Assembly: GCA_025062045.1 (NCBI GenBank)
Contig: JANXAF010000003.1
Span: 149,573 to 213,572 of the forward strand
Source: Thermodesulfobacteriota bacterium
GTDB taxonomy: Bacteria > Desulfobacterota > Syntrophorhabdia > Syntrophorhabdales > JANXAF01
DNA length: 64,000 nucleotides
Reading direction: 5' to 3'
Positions 37,621 through 45,636 of this stretch are shown in pieces; the stretch's first letter is position 1, and every line of letters begins with the position of its first letter. Below the pieces are notes generated by a model. That model was not told the DNA's origin and did no database searches. It saw only the letters and a list, made by a program, of their open reading frames with translations. The translations under genes were made by a program, and so were the position numbers.

Positions 37621-37979
37621 CAAGCACCCTGAATAGCCTTTACCTTTTCAACAAGGCTCTGAAATGCTTTTGGATCGTTTATAGCCATATCGGCAAGGAC
37701 TTTTCTATTAAGATTTATGTTTGCGAGCTTGAGTCCATGGATAAATCGGCTGTACGAGATGTCGTATGCCCGGCAAGCGGCATTTATTCTCGTGATCCAG
37801 AGGGACCTGAAATCCCTCTTTCTTTGCCTTCTGTGTCTGTAAGCATAAAAGAGCGACTTGTAAACAGCCCGCTTGGCCACACTGTATATGTTTTTTCTCC
37901 TCCCAAAGTAACCTTTTGCAAGCTTTAGCAATTTCTTTCTTCTCCTTCTAGCTTTAAAACCTCTTTTGGCTCTTGGCAT
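37620..37979 (-). CDS. rplT: 50S ribosomal protein L20
   Basis: A 119-residue, very basic protein of standard length beginning [15 protein letters not shown] after Met, with the family-wide [12 protein letters not shown]. Assembles early on 23S rRNA. Part of the thrS-infC-rpmI-rplT-pheST unit, and its stop codon overlaps the pheS ATG by one base. Confidence 0.98.
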   Translation of the reverse strand: MPRAKRGFKARRRRKKLLKLAKGYFGRRKNIYSVAKRAVYKSLFYAYRHRRQRKRDFRSLWITRINAACRAYDISYSRFIHGLKLANINLNRKVLADMAINDPKAFQSLVEKVKAIQGA

Positions 37980-38009
37980 TTTCTGTCACTCCTTTTTTTA
38001 AGAATGAAT

Positions 38010-38207
38010 TTAAGAATAGGGAAGAAGCCGTCTTATCTTCTGTGCATCGACGGGGCTTACAGTATCAGCCTTCCTAAGTCTCCTTTTCCGTTTTGATGAC
38101 TTTCCGGAAAGAAGGTGACTGTGAAACGCCTTTCTTCTAATAAGTTTTCCATTTCCCGAGATTTTAACCCTCTTTGCAACACCCCTGTGGGTTTTCAATT
38201 TTGGCAT
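38010..38207 (-). CDS. rpmI: 50S ribosomal protein L35
   Basis: A 65-residue basic protein ([20 protein letters not shown]..., ending in IRRLLPYS) of normal L35 length. Lies 15 bp after infC and 30 bp before rplT, the classical order. Confidence 0.97.
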   Translation of the reverse strand: MPKLKTHRGVAKRVKISGNGKLIRRKAFHSHLLSGKSSKRKRRLRKADTVSPVDAQKIRRLLPYS

Positions 38208-38222
38208 TTTGAACCTCCTATT

Positions 38223-38738
38223 CTAAGCTGGAGCAAAAACCATCACTATGTTTTTACCCTCAAGCTTCGGTTTTACCTCCACCTGTCCAACCCCCTCTAC
38301 CAATTTTATTATCTTATTCGCCAGTTCCTCACCCATATCAACCCTCTGTATCTCTCTCCCTTTGAAAACTATCACTACTTTAACTTTGTGGCCTTCAGAA
38401 AGAAACTCCTTTATGTGTTTGATCTTGAAGTTCAAATCGTGATCCTCTATTTTTAATCCGATTTTCATTTCCTTTACGTGAATAATCGTCTGTTTTTTCT
38501 TTGCCTCATGTGCCTTTTTTGCGAGTTGATACTTGTACTTTCCGAAATCCATTATCTTGCATACAGGCGGTTCGGACTTCGGAGCAACCTCGACAAGGTC
38601 CAGATCTTTTTCTCTTGCGATCCTCAAAGCCTCACTCAAAGGCATGATCCCTAGCTGCTTTCCTGTTTCGTCGACAACCCTAACTTCTTTTGCCTTTATC
38701 TTTTCGTTTACGTTTATCTCTCTTATATCTCTAACTAT
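38223..38738 (-). CDS. infC: Translation initiation factor IF-3, AUA start
   Basis: Only 140 residues are open from the first ATG (38645), which lacks the IF3 N-terminal domain. In the same frame upstream the code reads VRDIREINVNEKI, then KAKEVRVVDETGKQLGI, a textbook IF3 N-domain. No ATG/GTG/TTG lies there; an ATA at 38738-38736 sits 5 bases after a GGAGGTG Shine-Dalgarno and gives 171 residues, normal for IF3. IF3 prevents initiation at non-standard codons, so AUU/AUC/AUA starts on infC provide autoregulation in other bacteria. The factor binds 30S subunits and checks the start codon. Starts 4 bp after the thrS stop. Confidence 0.93.
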   Translation of the reverse strand: MVRDIREINVNEKIKAKEVRVVDETGKQLGIMPLSEALRIAREKDLDLVEVAPKSEPPVCKIMDFGKYKYQLAKKAHEAKKKQTIIHVKEMKIGLKIEDHDLNFKIKHIKEFLSEGHKVKVVIVFKGREIQRVDMGEELANKIIKLVEGVGQVEVKPKLEGKNIVMVFAPA

Positions 38739-38750
38739 AGCTTCACCTCC
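38736..38750 (-). promoter_or_regulatory. Shine-Dalgarno plus AUA initiation site of infC
   Basis: GGAGGTG (38750-38744) overlaps the thrS stop codon, followed after 5 bases by the ATA start (38738-38736). The strong ribosome site combined with a rare start codon is the signature of IF3 self-control. Confidence 0.8.
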
Positions 38751-40458
38751 TATGGATGATATCTTCTTTTAGCGTACGGACAAATTCGTCAATTGAGATC
38801 CCTTTCATTTCGTTTCCCAGTCTTGCCCTCACACTAATTGTACGATTCTCCTTCTCTTTTTTTCCTACAATTACGATATACGGGATCTTTCGCAATGTTG
38901 CCTCTCTTACTTTAAAGCCCAGTTTCTCATTTCGAATATCGAGTTCCACCCTTATATCCTCTTTTTTTAACCTCTCATATATCTCTTTTGCGTAACCTTC
39001 TTGGTCGTCTGTTATATTCAATACTACTGCCTGGATAGGCGAAAGCCACACAGGAAAATTCCCCGCGTAATGCTCTATAAGTATGCCTATAAACCTCTCT
39101 ATCGCTCCAATTATTACCCGGTGGAGCATGACAGGTCTTTTTCGTTTTCCATCACTGTCGATATAGTAAAGGTCGAATCTTTCAGGGAGTGCAAAATCAC
39201 ATTGGATTGTTGCACACTGCCATTTTCTTCCCAAAGCGTCCTTGAGCTTGACATCTATTTTGGGTCCATAAAAAGCGCCTTCGCCTTCGTTTATCTCATA
39301 AGGTATCCCCATCTCGTCGAGGACCTCTTTAAGCACCCCTTCTGCCTTTTCCCAATCTGCTAATGACCCTATAAACTTTTCCGGTCTAGTACTTATCTCC
39401 ATCTCGTACTGAAAATCGAATATACCCATGACCTCTTTAACGAAGTCTATTATATCTGCTATCTCCTTCTTGAGCTGGTCCTGCCTAAGAAATATATGGG
39501 CGTCATCCTGGGTAAACTCTCTTACGCGGAGTAACCCGTGGAGAACCCCAGATTTTTCGAACCTGTTTACAGTTCCAAGCTCAAAGTACCGAAGAGGGAG
39601 GTCTCTGTAACTCCTTATTGCGGATTTATAAACCATTATATGTGATAGACAGTTCATAGGTTTCAGTCCGTACTCAACGTCTTCCACTTTTGTGAAGAAC
39701 ATGTGTTCTCTATAGTTTTCGTAGTGACCGGACCTTTTCCACATATCAAGTTTGAGTATATGAGGTCCGTAGACGAGTTTATATCCTCTCTTTAAGTGTT
39801 CTTTCCGTTCGAAATCCTCAAGTATATAACGAATCATGGCCCCGTTCGGATGGTAAATAACAAGTCCGGGCCCAACCTCGTCAGATATTGTAAACAGATC
39901 GAGTTCCCTTCCGAGCCTTCTGTGGTCCCTCTTTTTAACCTCCTCTAAAAAGTTTAGATAGGCTTTCAGGGATTCCTCATCGAAGAAAGCAGTCCCATAT
40001 ATCCTTGAAAGCATTTTGTTCTTTTCATTACCCTTCCAATACGCGCCAGCCACACTTAAAAGCTTAAATGCCCTTATCTTTCCTGTAGAAGGCAGATGAG
40101 GACCTCTACATAGATCTATAAAATCGCCTTGGGAGTAAAGAGAAACCTCTTCATCCTGTATTTCTTTTAGAATCTCAACCTTATATGGTTCATTTAAATC
40201 TTCGAAGAGCTTTATGGCATCCTCTCTTTTCATAACGATTCTCACAATCGGCAGATCCCTTTCTATTATTTCTGCCATCTTCTTTTCGATTTTCGGTAAG
40301 TCTTCCTCTTTAAACCCCTCTTCGTAGTCAAAATCGTAATAAAAACCGTTTTCTATTGCGGGACCTATTGCTATCTTTGCGGAGGGATAAAGTTCCTTTA
40401 CGGCTTGAGCCATTACGTGGGCAGTGCTGTGCCTAACTACTTGGAGATCTTCCTCCAA
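38743..40458 (-). CDS. thrS: Threonyl-tRNA synthetase lacking the N-terminal TGS domain
   Basis: A 571-residue class II synthetase. The editing domain is intact (HSTAH, with the later CRGPH metal ligands), as are the catalytic motifs ([13 protein letters not shown] motif 3, [11 protein letters not shown]) and the C-terminal anticodon-binding domain. Most bacterial ThrRS are about 640 residues with an N-terminal TGS domain; here the frame upstream is closed by TGA two codons before the TTG start at 40458, with CGGAGTGA as ribosome site. TGS absence should not remove aminoacylation or editing, but could affect translational self-regulation. Head of the thrS-infC-rpmI-rplT-pheST operon. Confidence 0.94.
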   Translation of the reverse strand: MEEDLQVVRHSTAHVMAQAVKELYPSAKIAIGPAIENGFYYDFDYEEGFKEEDLPKIEKKMAEIIERDLPIVRIVMKREDAIKLFEDLNEPYKVEILKEIQDEEVSLYSQGDFIDLCRGPHLPSTGKIRAFKLLSVAGAYWKGNEKNKMLSRIYGTAFFDEESLKAYLNFLEEVKKRDHRRLGRELDLFTISDEVGPGLVIYHPNGAMIRYILEDFERKEHLKRGYKLVYGPHILKLDMWKRSGHYENYREHMFFTKVEDVEYGLKPMNCLSHIMVYKSAIRSYRDLPLRYFELGTVNRFEKSGVLHGLLRVREFTQDDAHIFLRQDQLKKEIADIIDFVKEVMGIFDFQYEMEISTRPEKFIGSLADWEKAEGVLKEVLDEMGIPYEINEGEGAFYGPKIDVKLKDALGRKWQCATIQCDFALPERFDLYYIDSDGKRKRPVMLHRVIIGAIERFIGILIEHYAGNFPVWLSPIQAVVLNITDDQEGYAKEIYERLKKEDIRVELDIRNEKLGFKVREATLRKIPYIVIVGKKEKENRTISVRARLGNEMKGISIDEFVRTLKEDIIHRR

Positions 40459-40567
40459 CTCTCACTCCGAACTGGAAAAGTTGAAGATGACTCAACAATT
40501 GAGTGTTATTCTTACCATTTTGGAATTTCGGTGTCAATTCGAAGTTTCAGGGATCCAAAAGTACGAC
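40459..40567 (-). promoter_or_regulatory. thrS leader with nested inverted repeats
   Basis: A 109-bp non-coding gap between the NifU-like gene and thrS. The transcript has UUUUGGA (40559-40553) complementary to UCCAAAA (40523-40517), with a weaker inner stem, then ACUCAA-UUG-UUGAGU (40504-40490) just before the ribosome site. This could be an attenuator or a translational operator. Confidence 0.45.
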
Positions 40568-40813
40568 TCAACGTTCCTGCTCAATAACTTTTATTTCAGG
40601 GAGCTTTTCTTTGAGAAGCTTGTCAACCCACAAACTGAGGGCAAAATCGCCACATCAGTGGAGCCTTCCGCCAATAAGTCTCACTTTGACCTTCATTTCA
40701 TTCTCATCCACGTCGATAACTTCCGCATAGCCCTCTGCCAACTCATCGAGCTTCGGTTTCAACTCTTCGAGGACCTTTTTTGCTTTTTCAAAAAGTTCTT
40801 CTTTTTTTGTCAT
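40568..40813 (-). CDS. NifU C-terminal-domain-like protein, candidate selenoprotein (UGA at 40655-40657)
   Basis: From ATG at 40813 (overlapping the radical-SAM gene stop, ATGA) 52 codons lead to a TGA, followed in frame by TGT and 27 more codons to TGA at 40570-40568: 81 residues with U53-C54. The first part (KKVLEELKPKLDEL, then EVIDVDENEMKVKVRLIGG) and the part after UGA (VDKLLKEKLPEIKVIE) together match one NifU-C domain (PF01106-like), which normally carries a CxxC that holds or donates an Fe-S cluster. Aligned at VRLxG, the second Cys of CxxC falls on the UGA, while the first is Arg. A SECIS-like hairpin follows. Interpretation: Sec is inserted; alternatives are true termination or a sequencing error. 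The role is probably redox or Fe-S related. Confidence 0.75.
40627..40641 (-). promoter_or_regulatory. SECIS-like hairpin of the NifU-like gene
   Basis: CCCUCA (40641-40636), loop GUU (40635-40633), UGUGGG (40632-40627): five pairs with one U-U mismatch. The loop G lies 20 nt after the UGA, versus 19 nt in the fdhA SECIS of this window. Small apical loop starting with G fits bacterial SECIS rules. Confidence 0.6.
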
Positions 40814-41820
40814 AAGCCAACCCCATGGATTTTGGCACCGCAAAACTGACAGCTACCGTCTCTTATGCGATATGAAACGATGGAAAACCCGAACCTTTCC
40901 ACAAGAAGCTTACCGCAGTTGTAACAGAACGTATTTTCACCCTCACTACCTGGAACATTCCCCTCGTAGACGTAAAAAAGGCCTTCCTCGAGTCCTATCG
41001 TTCTTGCCTCTTTGAGTAGTCTCCTATCAGTACGCGGTCTATCCGTTAGTTTATAAGTCGGATAAAAAGCGGTTACGTGCCAGGGAGTCTCCCTCCCAAG
41101 TTCGTTTTTTATAAAGCGTGCTATCTCTCTTAACTCTTCGTGAGAATCGTTGAGTCCAGGTATTATTAATGTCGTAATTTCAACCCATATCCCAAGCCTT
41201 TTGTACAACTTTATGGATTCAAGGACCGATTCAAAATCTGCTCCACAGATCTTTTTATAGAATTCCTTGCTAAACGATTTAAGGTCTATGTTTGCTCCAT
41301 CCAAAAAACCGCTTATATCTTTCAACGGTTTTTCTTCAATGTAACCGTTCGTGACAAAATTGTTAAAAAGTCCTTTTTCCTTTGCTATCCTTGCCACATC
41401 GAAGGCGTATTCAAAAAAGACGGTGGGTTCAGTATAAGTGTATGATATACTTTTGCAGTTGTACCTTAAGGCCATCTCCACTATTTCTGCAGGCGTAAGC
41501 TCATATCCAAGTATTCTACCTCCTTTAGGAAGCTGGGAAATCTCGTAGTTCTGACAGTGGAGACACCTAAAGTTACAACCGACAGTGGCGATGGAAAATG
41601 CGGATGAACCGGGAAAAAAATGAAAAAGAGGCTTCTTTTCTATTGGGTCCACATGATATGAGCAAAGCCTATTGTAAACAAGGGAGAAAAGAATACCACC
41701 CCTATTTTCCCTTACCCCACATATACCCCTTTTACCCTCACTAATTACACAATTGTGGCGGCATAGGCGGCATTTCACCCTTTGACCGTTTAGAGCTTCA
41801 TAATAAGAAGCTTCTCTCAT
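40810..41820 (-). CDS. amrS: AmmeMemoRadiSam-system radical SAM enzyme
   Basis: A 336-residue radical SAM protein. The cluster motif is GCNFRCLHCQNYEISQ (Cys82, 86, 89). An N-terminal Cys set (Cys17, 20, 24, 34) and a C-terminal zinc ribbon (CYNCGKLL...CQFCGAKI) flank the TIM-barrel half, as in the PflA-like AmrS family. AmrS genes usually sit with Memo and AMMECR1 homologues; neither is in the window. Its substrate is not established. The start overlaps the lon stop by 4 bp, the end overlaps the NifU-like selenoprotein candidate. Confidence 0.92.
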   Translation of the reverse strand: MREASYYEALNGQRVKCRLCRHNCVISEGKRGICGVRENRGGILFSLVYNRLCSYHVDPIEKKPLFHFFPGSSAFSIATVGCNFRCLHCQNYEISQLPKGGRILGYELTPAEIVEMALRYNCKSISYTYTEPTVFFEYAFDVARIAKEKGLFNNFVTNGYIEEKPLKDISGFLDGANIDLKSFSKEFYKKICGADFESVLESIKLYKRLGIWVEITTLIIPGLNDSHEELREIARFIKNELGRETPWHVTAFYPTYKLTDRPRTDRRLLKEARTIGLEEGLFYVYEGNVPGSEGENTFCYNCGKLLVERFGFSIVSYRIRDGSCQFCGAKIHGVGL

Positions 41821-44153
41821 TTGATCCCAAAGACCGTTTCAATCACTTCGTCCATTGAGGATACTGGCACGAACTCTATCTTCGCTCTAGCATACTGAGG
41901 TATATCTGGCATCTCCTTCATATTCTCTTTGGGGATAATGACCTTGCTTATCTTTGCTCTGAGTGCTGCAAGAACCTTCTCTTTTAGTCCTCCTATGGGA
42001 AGGACTCTACCAGTTAAAGTGATCTCTCCAGTCATTGCTATTTTTCTGCTTACCGGTCTATTAAGAAGGGCGCTTATCATTGCGACGGCTATGGTTATTC
42101 CGGCAGAAGGACCGTCCTTTGGAATCGCCCCCTGTGGTATGTGGACATGCATTTCCAAATTATCAAAAAGATCGTTTTCTATACCAAGCTTTGAGGCCCT
42201 CGATTTTATGTAACTCAGAGCAGCCTGAGCCGATTCCTTCATTACATCACCCATGTTCCCTGTCAAGGTGAGGTCCTTTTTACCCTTCCTCCACGTGACT
42301 TCTATGTACATGATCTCGCCGCCTAGCTCAGTCCAAGCGAGTCCGCAGGCTATCCCAGGTATATCTTCTTTGAGCTCTCCTTCGGGTAAATACTTGGGTG
42401 GGCCTAAGAAGCTGTCTAAGTTTTTCGCTGTTACTGTAACCTTTTCTTTTTTGCCCTCAGCTATTTTCCTTGCCACTTTTCTCATTATGGATGCTATCTC
42501 TCTCTCTAGATTCCTCACTCCTGCCTCACGAGTGTACTCCTGGATAATCTTCAGTATCGCCTGATCTGTAAAACGGATGTACCTTTTTTTGAGTCCATTT
42601 TCCAGAATTTGCTTCGGGATCAGATATTTCTTTGCGATCATTAACTTTTCCTTCTCGGTGTAACCCGGGATATTTATTATTTCGAGCCTGTCCCTTAGTG
42701 CGGGCGGGATTGTGTCAACCCTATTGGCTGTAGTTATAAACATGACTTTTGAGAGATCGAAAGGAACATTGAGATAGTGATCGTTGAAAGAATGATTCTG
42801 CTCTGGATCAAGAACTTCAAGAAGCGCACTCGCCGGATCCCCTCTAAAATCAGTACCGATCTTATCTATCTCATCCATCATAAAGACGGGATTATTGGAA
42901 CCCGCCTGTTTTATACACTGAATTATCCGACCAGGCATGGCGCCTACGTATGTCCTTCTGTGACCTCTTATCTCTGCCTCATCTTTCAATCCGCCTAAGG
43001 ACATGCGCGAAAACTTTCTTCCTAGTGCCCTTGCTATAGACTTTCCAAGGGATGTTTTACCGACTCCAGGTGGACCCACAAAGCAGAGAATCGGACCCTT
43101 TATTTTGCCTTTTAGCTTAATCACGCTCAAAAATTCCAAAATCCTCTCTTTAACCTTTTCGAGTCCGTAGTGATCTTCGTTCAAGATCCGCTCTGCCCTC
43201 TTTATGTCCACATTATCCTTTGTGGATACGCTCCAAGGAAGCTCTATCAACCATTCTAGATAGTTTCTCAGCATTGACGATTCTATAGCGTCGGGGTGCA
43301 TAGAATCTAAACGTTCTAGCTGTCTTATCGCCTCTTTTTCCACCTCTTTTGGCATTTTGGCCTTTTTTATCCGCTTTCTCAGATTCTCTATCTCCTCCGT
43401 CCTTTCGTCCATTTCCCCGAGTTCGCTTTTTATGGCTTTTATCTGCTCTCTCAAGAAATACTCCTTTTGACTCTTCGTCATCTCTTCCTTAGCCTGAGAG
43501 AGAATCTTGGCCTGCATGTTGAGAAGTTCTATCTCTTTTCCCAGTATCTCGGACAACTTCCTCAATCTCAAGACAGGATCTATGATTTCCAATAATTCCT
43601 GAGCCTTCTCAACGGTCAAACCTAGATTGGCTGCACAGAGATCGGCAAGCCTTCCTGGTTCATCAATAGTGTCTATGACCATCAATATGTCTGGGCTCAC
43701 CATCCTGCCCATCGACACAACTTTTTCCATCTGCTCTTTAACATACCTTATGAGAGCCTCAACCTCTAAAGTTATCTCCGTTACGAGAGGTTCCTCTATA
43801 GGCTCAATCTCTACAATATACGCGGGCGTCTCCTGTATGTAGTTTACAATTCTAGCCTTTTTTATCCCCTGGATTAGAATTTTGACCCTCCCATCAGGAA
43901 GCCTAAGCATCCTCATTATCTGGGAGACGACCCCAACCGAATATATTCTTTCTGGAAGGGGATTGTCGTCTGAGAAGTCCTTTTGGGCGGCAACGAGTAT
44001 CAGCCTGTCCTTGGCCAGTGCCTTCTCTACGGCGCTTATTGAAGAATCCCTGCCCACAAAAAGGGGAAAGACACATGAGGGATACATAACCATATCACGA
44101 ACGGGAAGGAGTGGTATTTGTCTAGGAATTTTTATGTTTTCGCCTTCCCACAT
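41817..44153 (-). CDS. lon: ATP-dependent protease Lon
   Basis: A 778-residue serine protease of bacterial LonA type. N-terminal substrate-binding domain, AAA+ domain (Walker A GPPGVGKTSLGKS, Walker B MMDEIDKIG), and the protease domain with catalytic Ser in DGPSAGITIA and Lys in GGLKEKVLAA. Degrades damaged and regulatory proteins. Located 24 bp downstream of the M18 aminopeptidase gene and coupled to amrS. Confidence 0.98.
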   Translation of the reverse strand: MWEGENIKIPRQIPLLPVRDMVMYPSCVFPLFVGRDSSISAVEKALAKDRLILVAAQKDFSDDNPLPERIYSVGVVSQIMRMLRLPDGRVKILIQGIKKARIVNYIQETPAYIVEIEPIEEPLVTEITLEVEALIRYVKEQMEKVVSMGRMVSPDILMVIDTIDEPGRLADLCAANLGLTVEKAQELLEIIDPVLRLRKLSEILGKEIELLNMQAKILSQAKEEMTKSQKEYFLREQIKAIKSELGEMDERTEEIENLRKRIKKAKMPKEVEKEAIRQLERLDSMHPDAIESSMLRNYLEWLIELPWSVSTKDNVDIKRAERILNEDHYGLEKVKERILEFLSVIKLKGKIKGPILCFVGPPGVGKTSLGKSIARALGRKFSRMSLGGLKDEAEIRGHRRTYVGAMPGRIIQCIKQAGSNNPVFMMDEIDKIGTDFRGDPASALLEVLDPEQNHSFNDHYLNVPFDLSKVMFITTANRVDTIPPALRDRLEIINIPGYTEKEKLMIAKKYLIPKQILENGLKKRYIRFTDQAILKIIQEYTREAGVRNLEREIASIMRKVARKIAEGKKEKVTVTAKNLDSFLGPPKYLPEGELKEDIPGIACGLAWTELGGEIMYIEVTWRKGKKDLTLTGNMGDVMKESAQAALSYIKSRASKLGIENDLFDNLEMHVHIPQGAIPKDGPSAGITIAVAMISALLNRPVSRKIAMTGEITLTGRVLPIGGLKEKVLAALRAKISKVIIPKENMKEMPDIPQYARAKIEFVPVSSMDEVIETVFGIK

Positions 44154-44177
44154 TGCGCTTTTTCCTCCGGAAGTCTT

Positions 44178-45530
44178 TTATGATTCGTAAAATGCCTTAT
44201 AGGCCCTAAATGTTTCGTACACGTCGAGTTTGGAAGTTATCTCGAAGGGAGAGTGCATTGTAAGCACTGGAGTGCCACAATCAATGATATTCATTCCGTA
44301 GGCTGCAAGATATTTGGCTACGGTTCCTCCACCCCCTTCGTCCACCTTCCCGAGCTCGCCTGTTTGCCACACTATTCCATGGGCATCAAATATTCTTCTT
44401 ATTTCGGCAACGTATTCTGCGTGGGCTTCACTTGCACCAATCTTTCCACCGTGTCCTGTGAACTTCTCTATACATACACCGTATCCGAGATAGCAGGCGT
44501 TTTGCTTTTCATGAACATCCTGATACATGGGATTGACTGCGCCATTTACGTCTGCGGAGATTGCCCTGGATGAAAAAAGAGCTTTTTTTATTGTAGGATC
44601 ATCCGGTTTTATACCCATAGATTCCATAATCTCATAGAGCATCATAAAAAGAAACGTCGATTTAATTGCCGTATCCCCTTCGGAGCCTATCTCCTCCTTG
44701 TCTGTGAAAATGGCAAGACATGGTCTTTTTGGCCGATCGAGTCCTACTAAAGCCTGAAGCATGGCATACGCGCAGACTCTATCATCCTGCCCGTACGCAC
44801 CGATCATACTCCTGTCTAAGCCAACATCCCTTGCTTTGAAGGCGGGTACAACTTCTATATCTGCACTTATAAAATCCTCCTCGCCTATACCATACGTATT
44901 TTTGAGGATCTCTAAGACTCCTGCCTTAACAGCTTCTCTTTCCACACCAACAAGTGGTATGTTTCCACAAAGAACAGTAAGCTTTTCAGCTTCTGGAGCC
45001 TCAGAGAGTTTTTTTTCGTCTAAAGTCTTTCTAGAGAGGTGTGGAAGGAGATCGTCGATCACAAAGACGGGATCGTTTTCTTCCTCACCTATTCTGAGCC
45101 TTATCTTACGACCGTCAGCTTTAACCACAACCCCGTGTATGGCAAGAGGGATAGCGACCCACTGGTATTTCTTTATTCCGCCGTAATAATGGGTCCGGAA
45201 GAGAGCAAGGCCAACCTCTTCAAAAAGAGGATTCTGTTTAAAATCCAGCCTAGGAGTATCGATGTGGGAAACAATAATATTCATGCCAGACGTTAAAGGC
45301 TCCACCCCTTTTATAAACGCAAAGACAGATTTTTCTCTGAAAACTTTCAAGACTTTGTCGCTTCTTGGATCTTCAGAAAAACCTGATTTCTTTAATACTT
45401 CAGAGATGTATGTAACAGTCTCTCTTTCAGTCTTTGCCTCATCCAGAAACCTTTTATAGGTTTCAGCAAACTGAAAGATTTCAGCGTATTCCTCCTTCGA
45501 CTTTCTTTTCCAACCGGACTCTCTCACCAT
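44178..45530 (-). CDS. apeA: M18-family aminopeptidase
   Basis: A 450-residue zinc aminopeptidase of the M18 family. The metal ligands are visible in IIVSHIDTPRLDFKQ (His-x-Asp), DKEEIGSEGDT (Glu-Glu pair) and the late MHSPFEITSKLDVYE. Similar enzymes form dodecahedral cytoplasmic complexes that trim acidic or neutral N-terminal residues. It precedes lon on the same strand, which would let peptides from Lon be processed further. The upstream -10 is only about 11 bp from the ATG, so its leader is very short. Confidence 0.93.
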   Translation of the reverse strand: MVRESGWKRKSKEEYAEIFQFAETYKRFLDEAKTERETVTYISEVLKKSGFSEDPRSDKVLKVFREKSVFAFIKGVEPLTSGMNIIVSHIDTPRLDFKQNPLFEEVGLALFRTHYYGGIKKYQWVAIPLAIHGVVVKADGRKIRLRIGEEENDPVFVIDDLLPHLSRKTLDEKKLSEAPEAEKLTVLCGNIPLVGVEREAVKAGVLEILKNTYGIGEEDFISADIEVVPAFKARDVGLDRSMIGAYGQDDRVCAYAMLQALVGLDRPKRPCLAIFTDKEEIGSEGDTAIKSTFLFMMLYEIMESMGIKPDDPTIKKALFSSRAISADVNGAVNPMYQDVHEKQNACYLGYGVCIEKFTGHGGKIGASEAHAEYVAEIRRIFDAHGIVWQTGELGKVDEGGGGTVAKYLAAYGMNIIDCGTPVLTMHSPFEITSKLDVYETFRAYKAFYES

Positions 45531-45541
45531 CCCATAGTGTT

Positions 45542-45571
45542 AATATAATCAGAAACGACTAGTTTCGTCAA
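45542..45571 (-). promoter_or_regulatory. Putative promoter of M18 peptidase-lon operon
   Basis: TTGACG (45571-45566), 18-bp spacer, TATATT (45547-45542) on the minus strand. An inverted repeat GAAAC-N5-GTTTC (45552-45566) fills the spacer and could be an operator. Confidence 0.55.
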
Positions 45572-45582
45572 CGCGCAGAAAG

Positions 45583-45611
45583 TTTACATTGAACGAGCCT
45601 ATTATTATATT
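45583..45611 (+). promoter_or_regulatory. Putative promoter of pckG
   Basis: TTTACA (45583-45588), 17-bp spacer, TATATT (45606-45611), with the ATG at 45637. Divergent from the M18 promoter. Confidence 0.6.
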
Positions 45612-45636
45612 AAAAGACCAAATCTGCGGAGGAACC

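Noticed and set aside
38223..38645. IF3 as a naturally truncated 140-residue protein from ATG 38645
   Set aside because: The upstream in-frame sequence encodes the conserved IF3 N-domain and has a strong Shine-Dalgarno with ATA.
40459..40518. Reading the two TGA codons upstream of thrS as further selenocysteines
   Set aside because: The frame between them has no TGS-like continuity beyond MVRITL and no SECIS-like hairpin at the proper distance from either TGA; the TTG start explains the synthetase.
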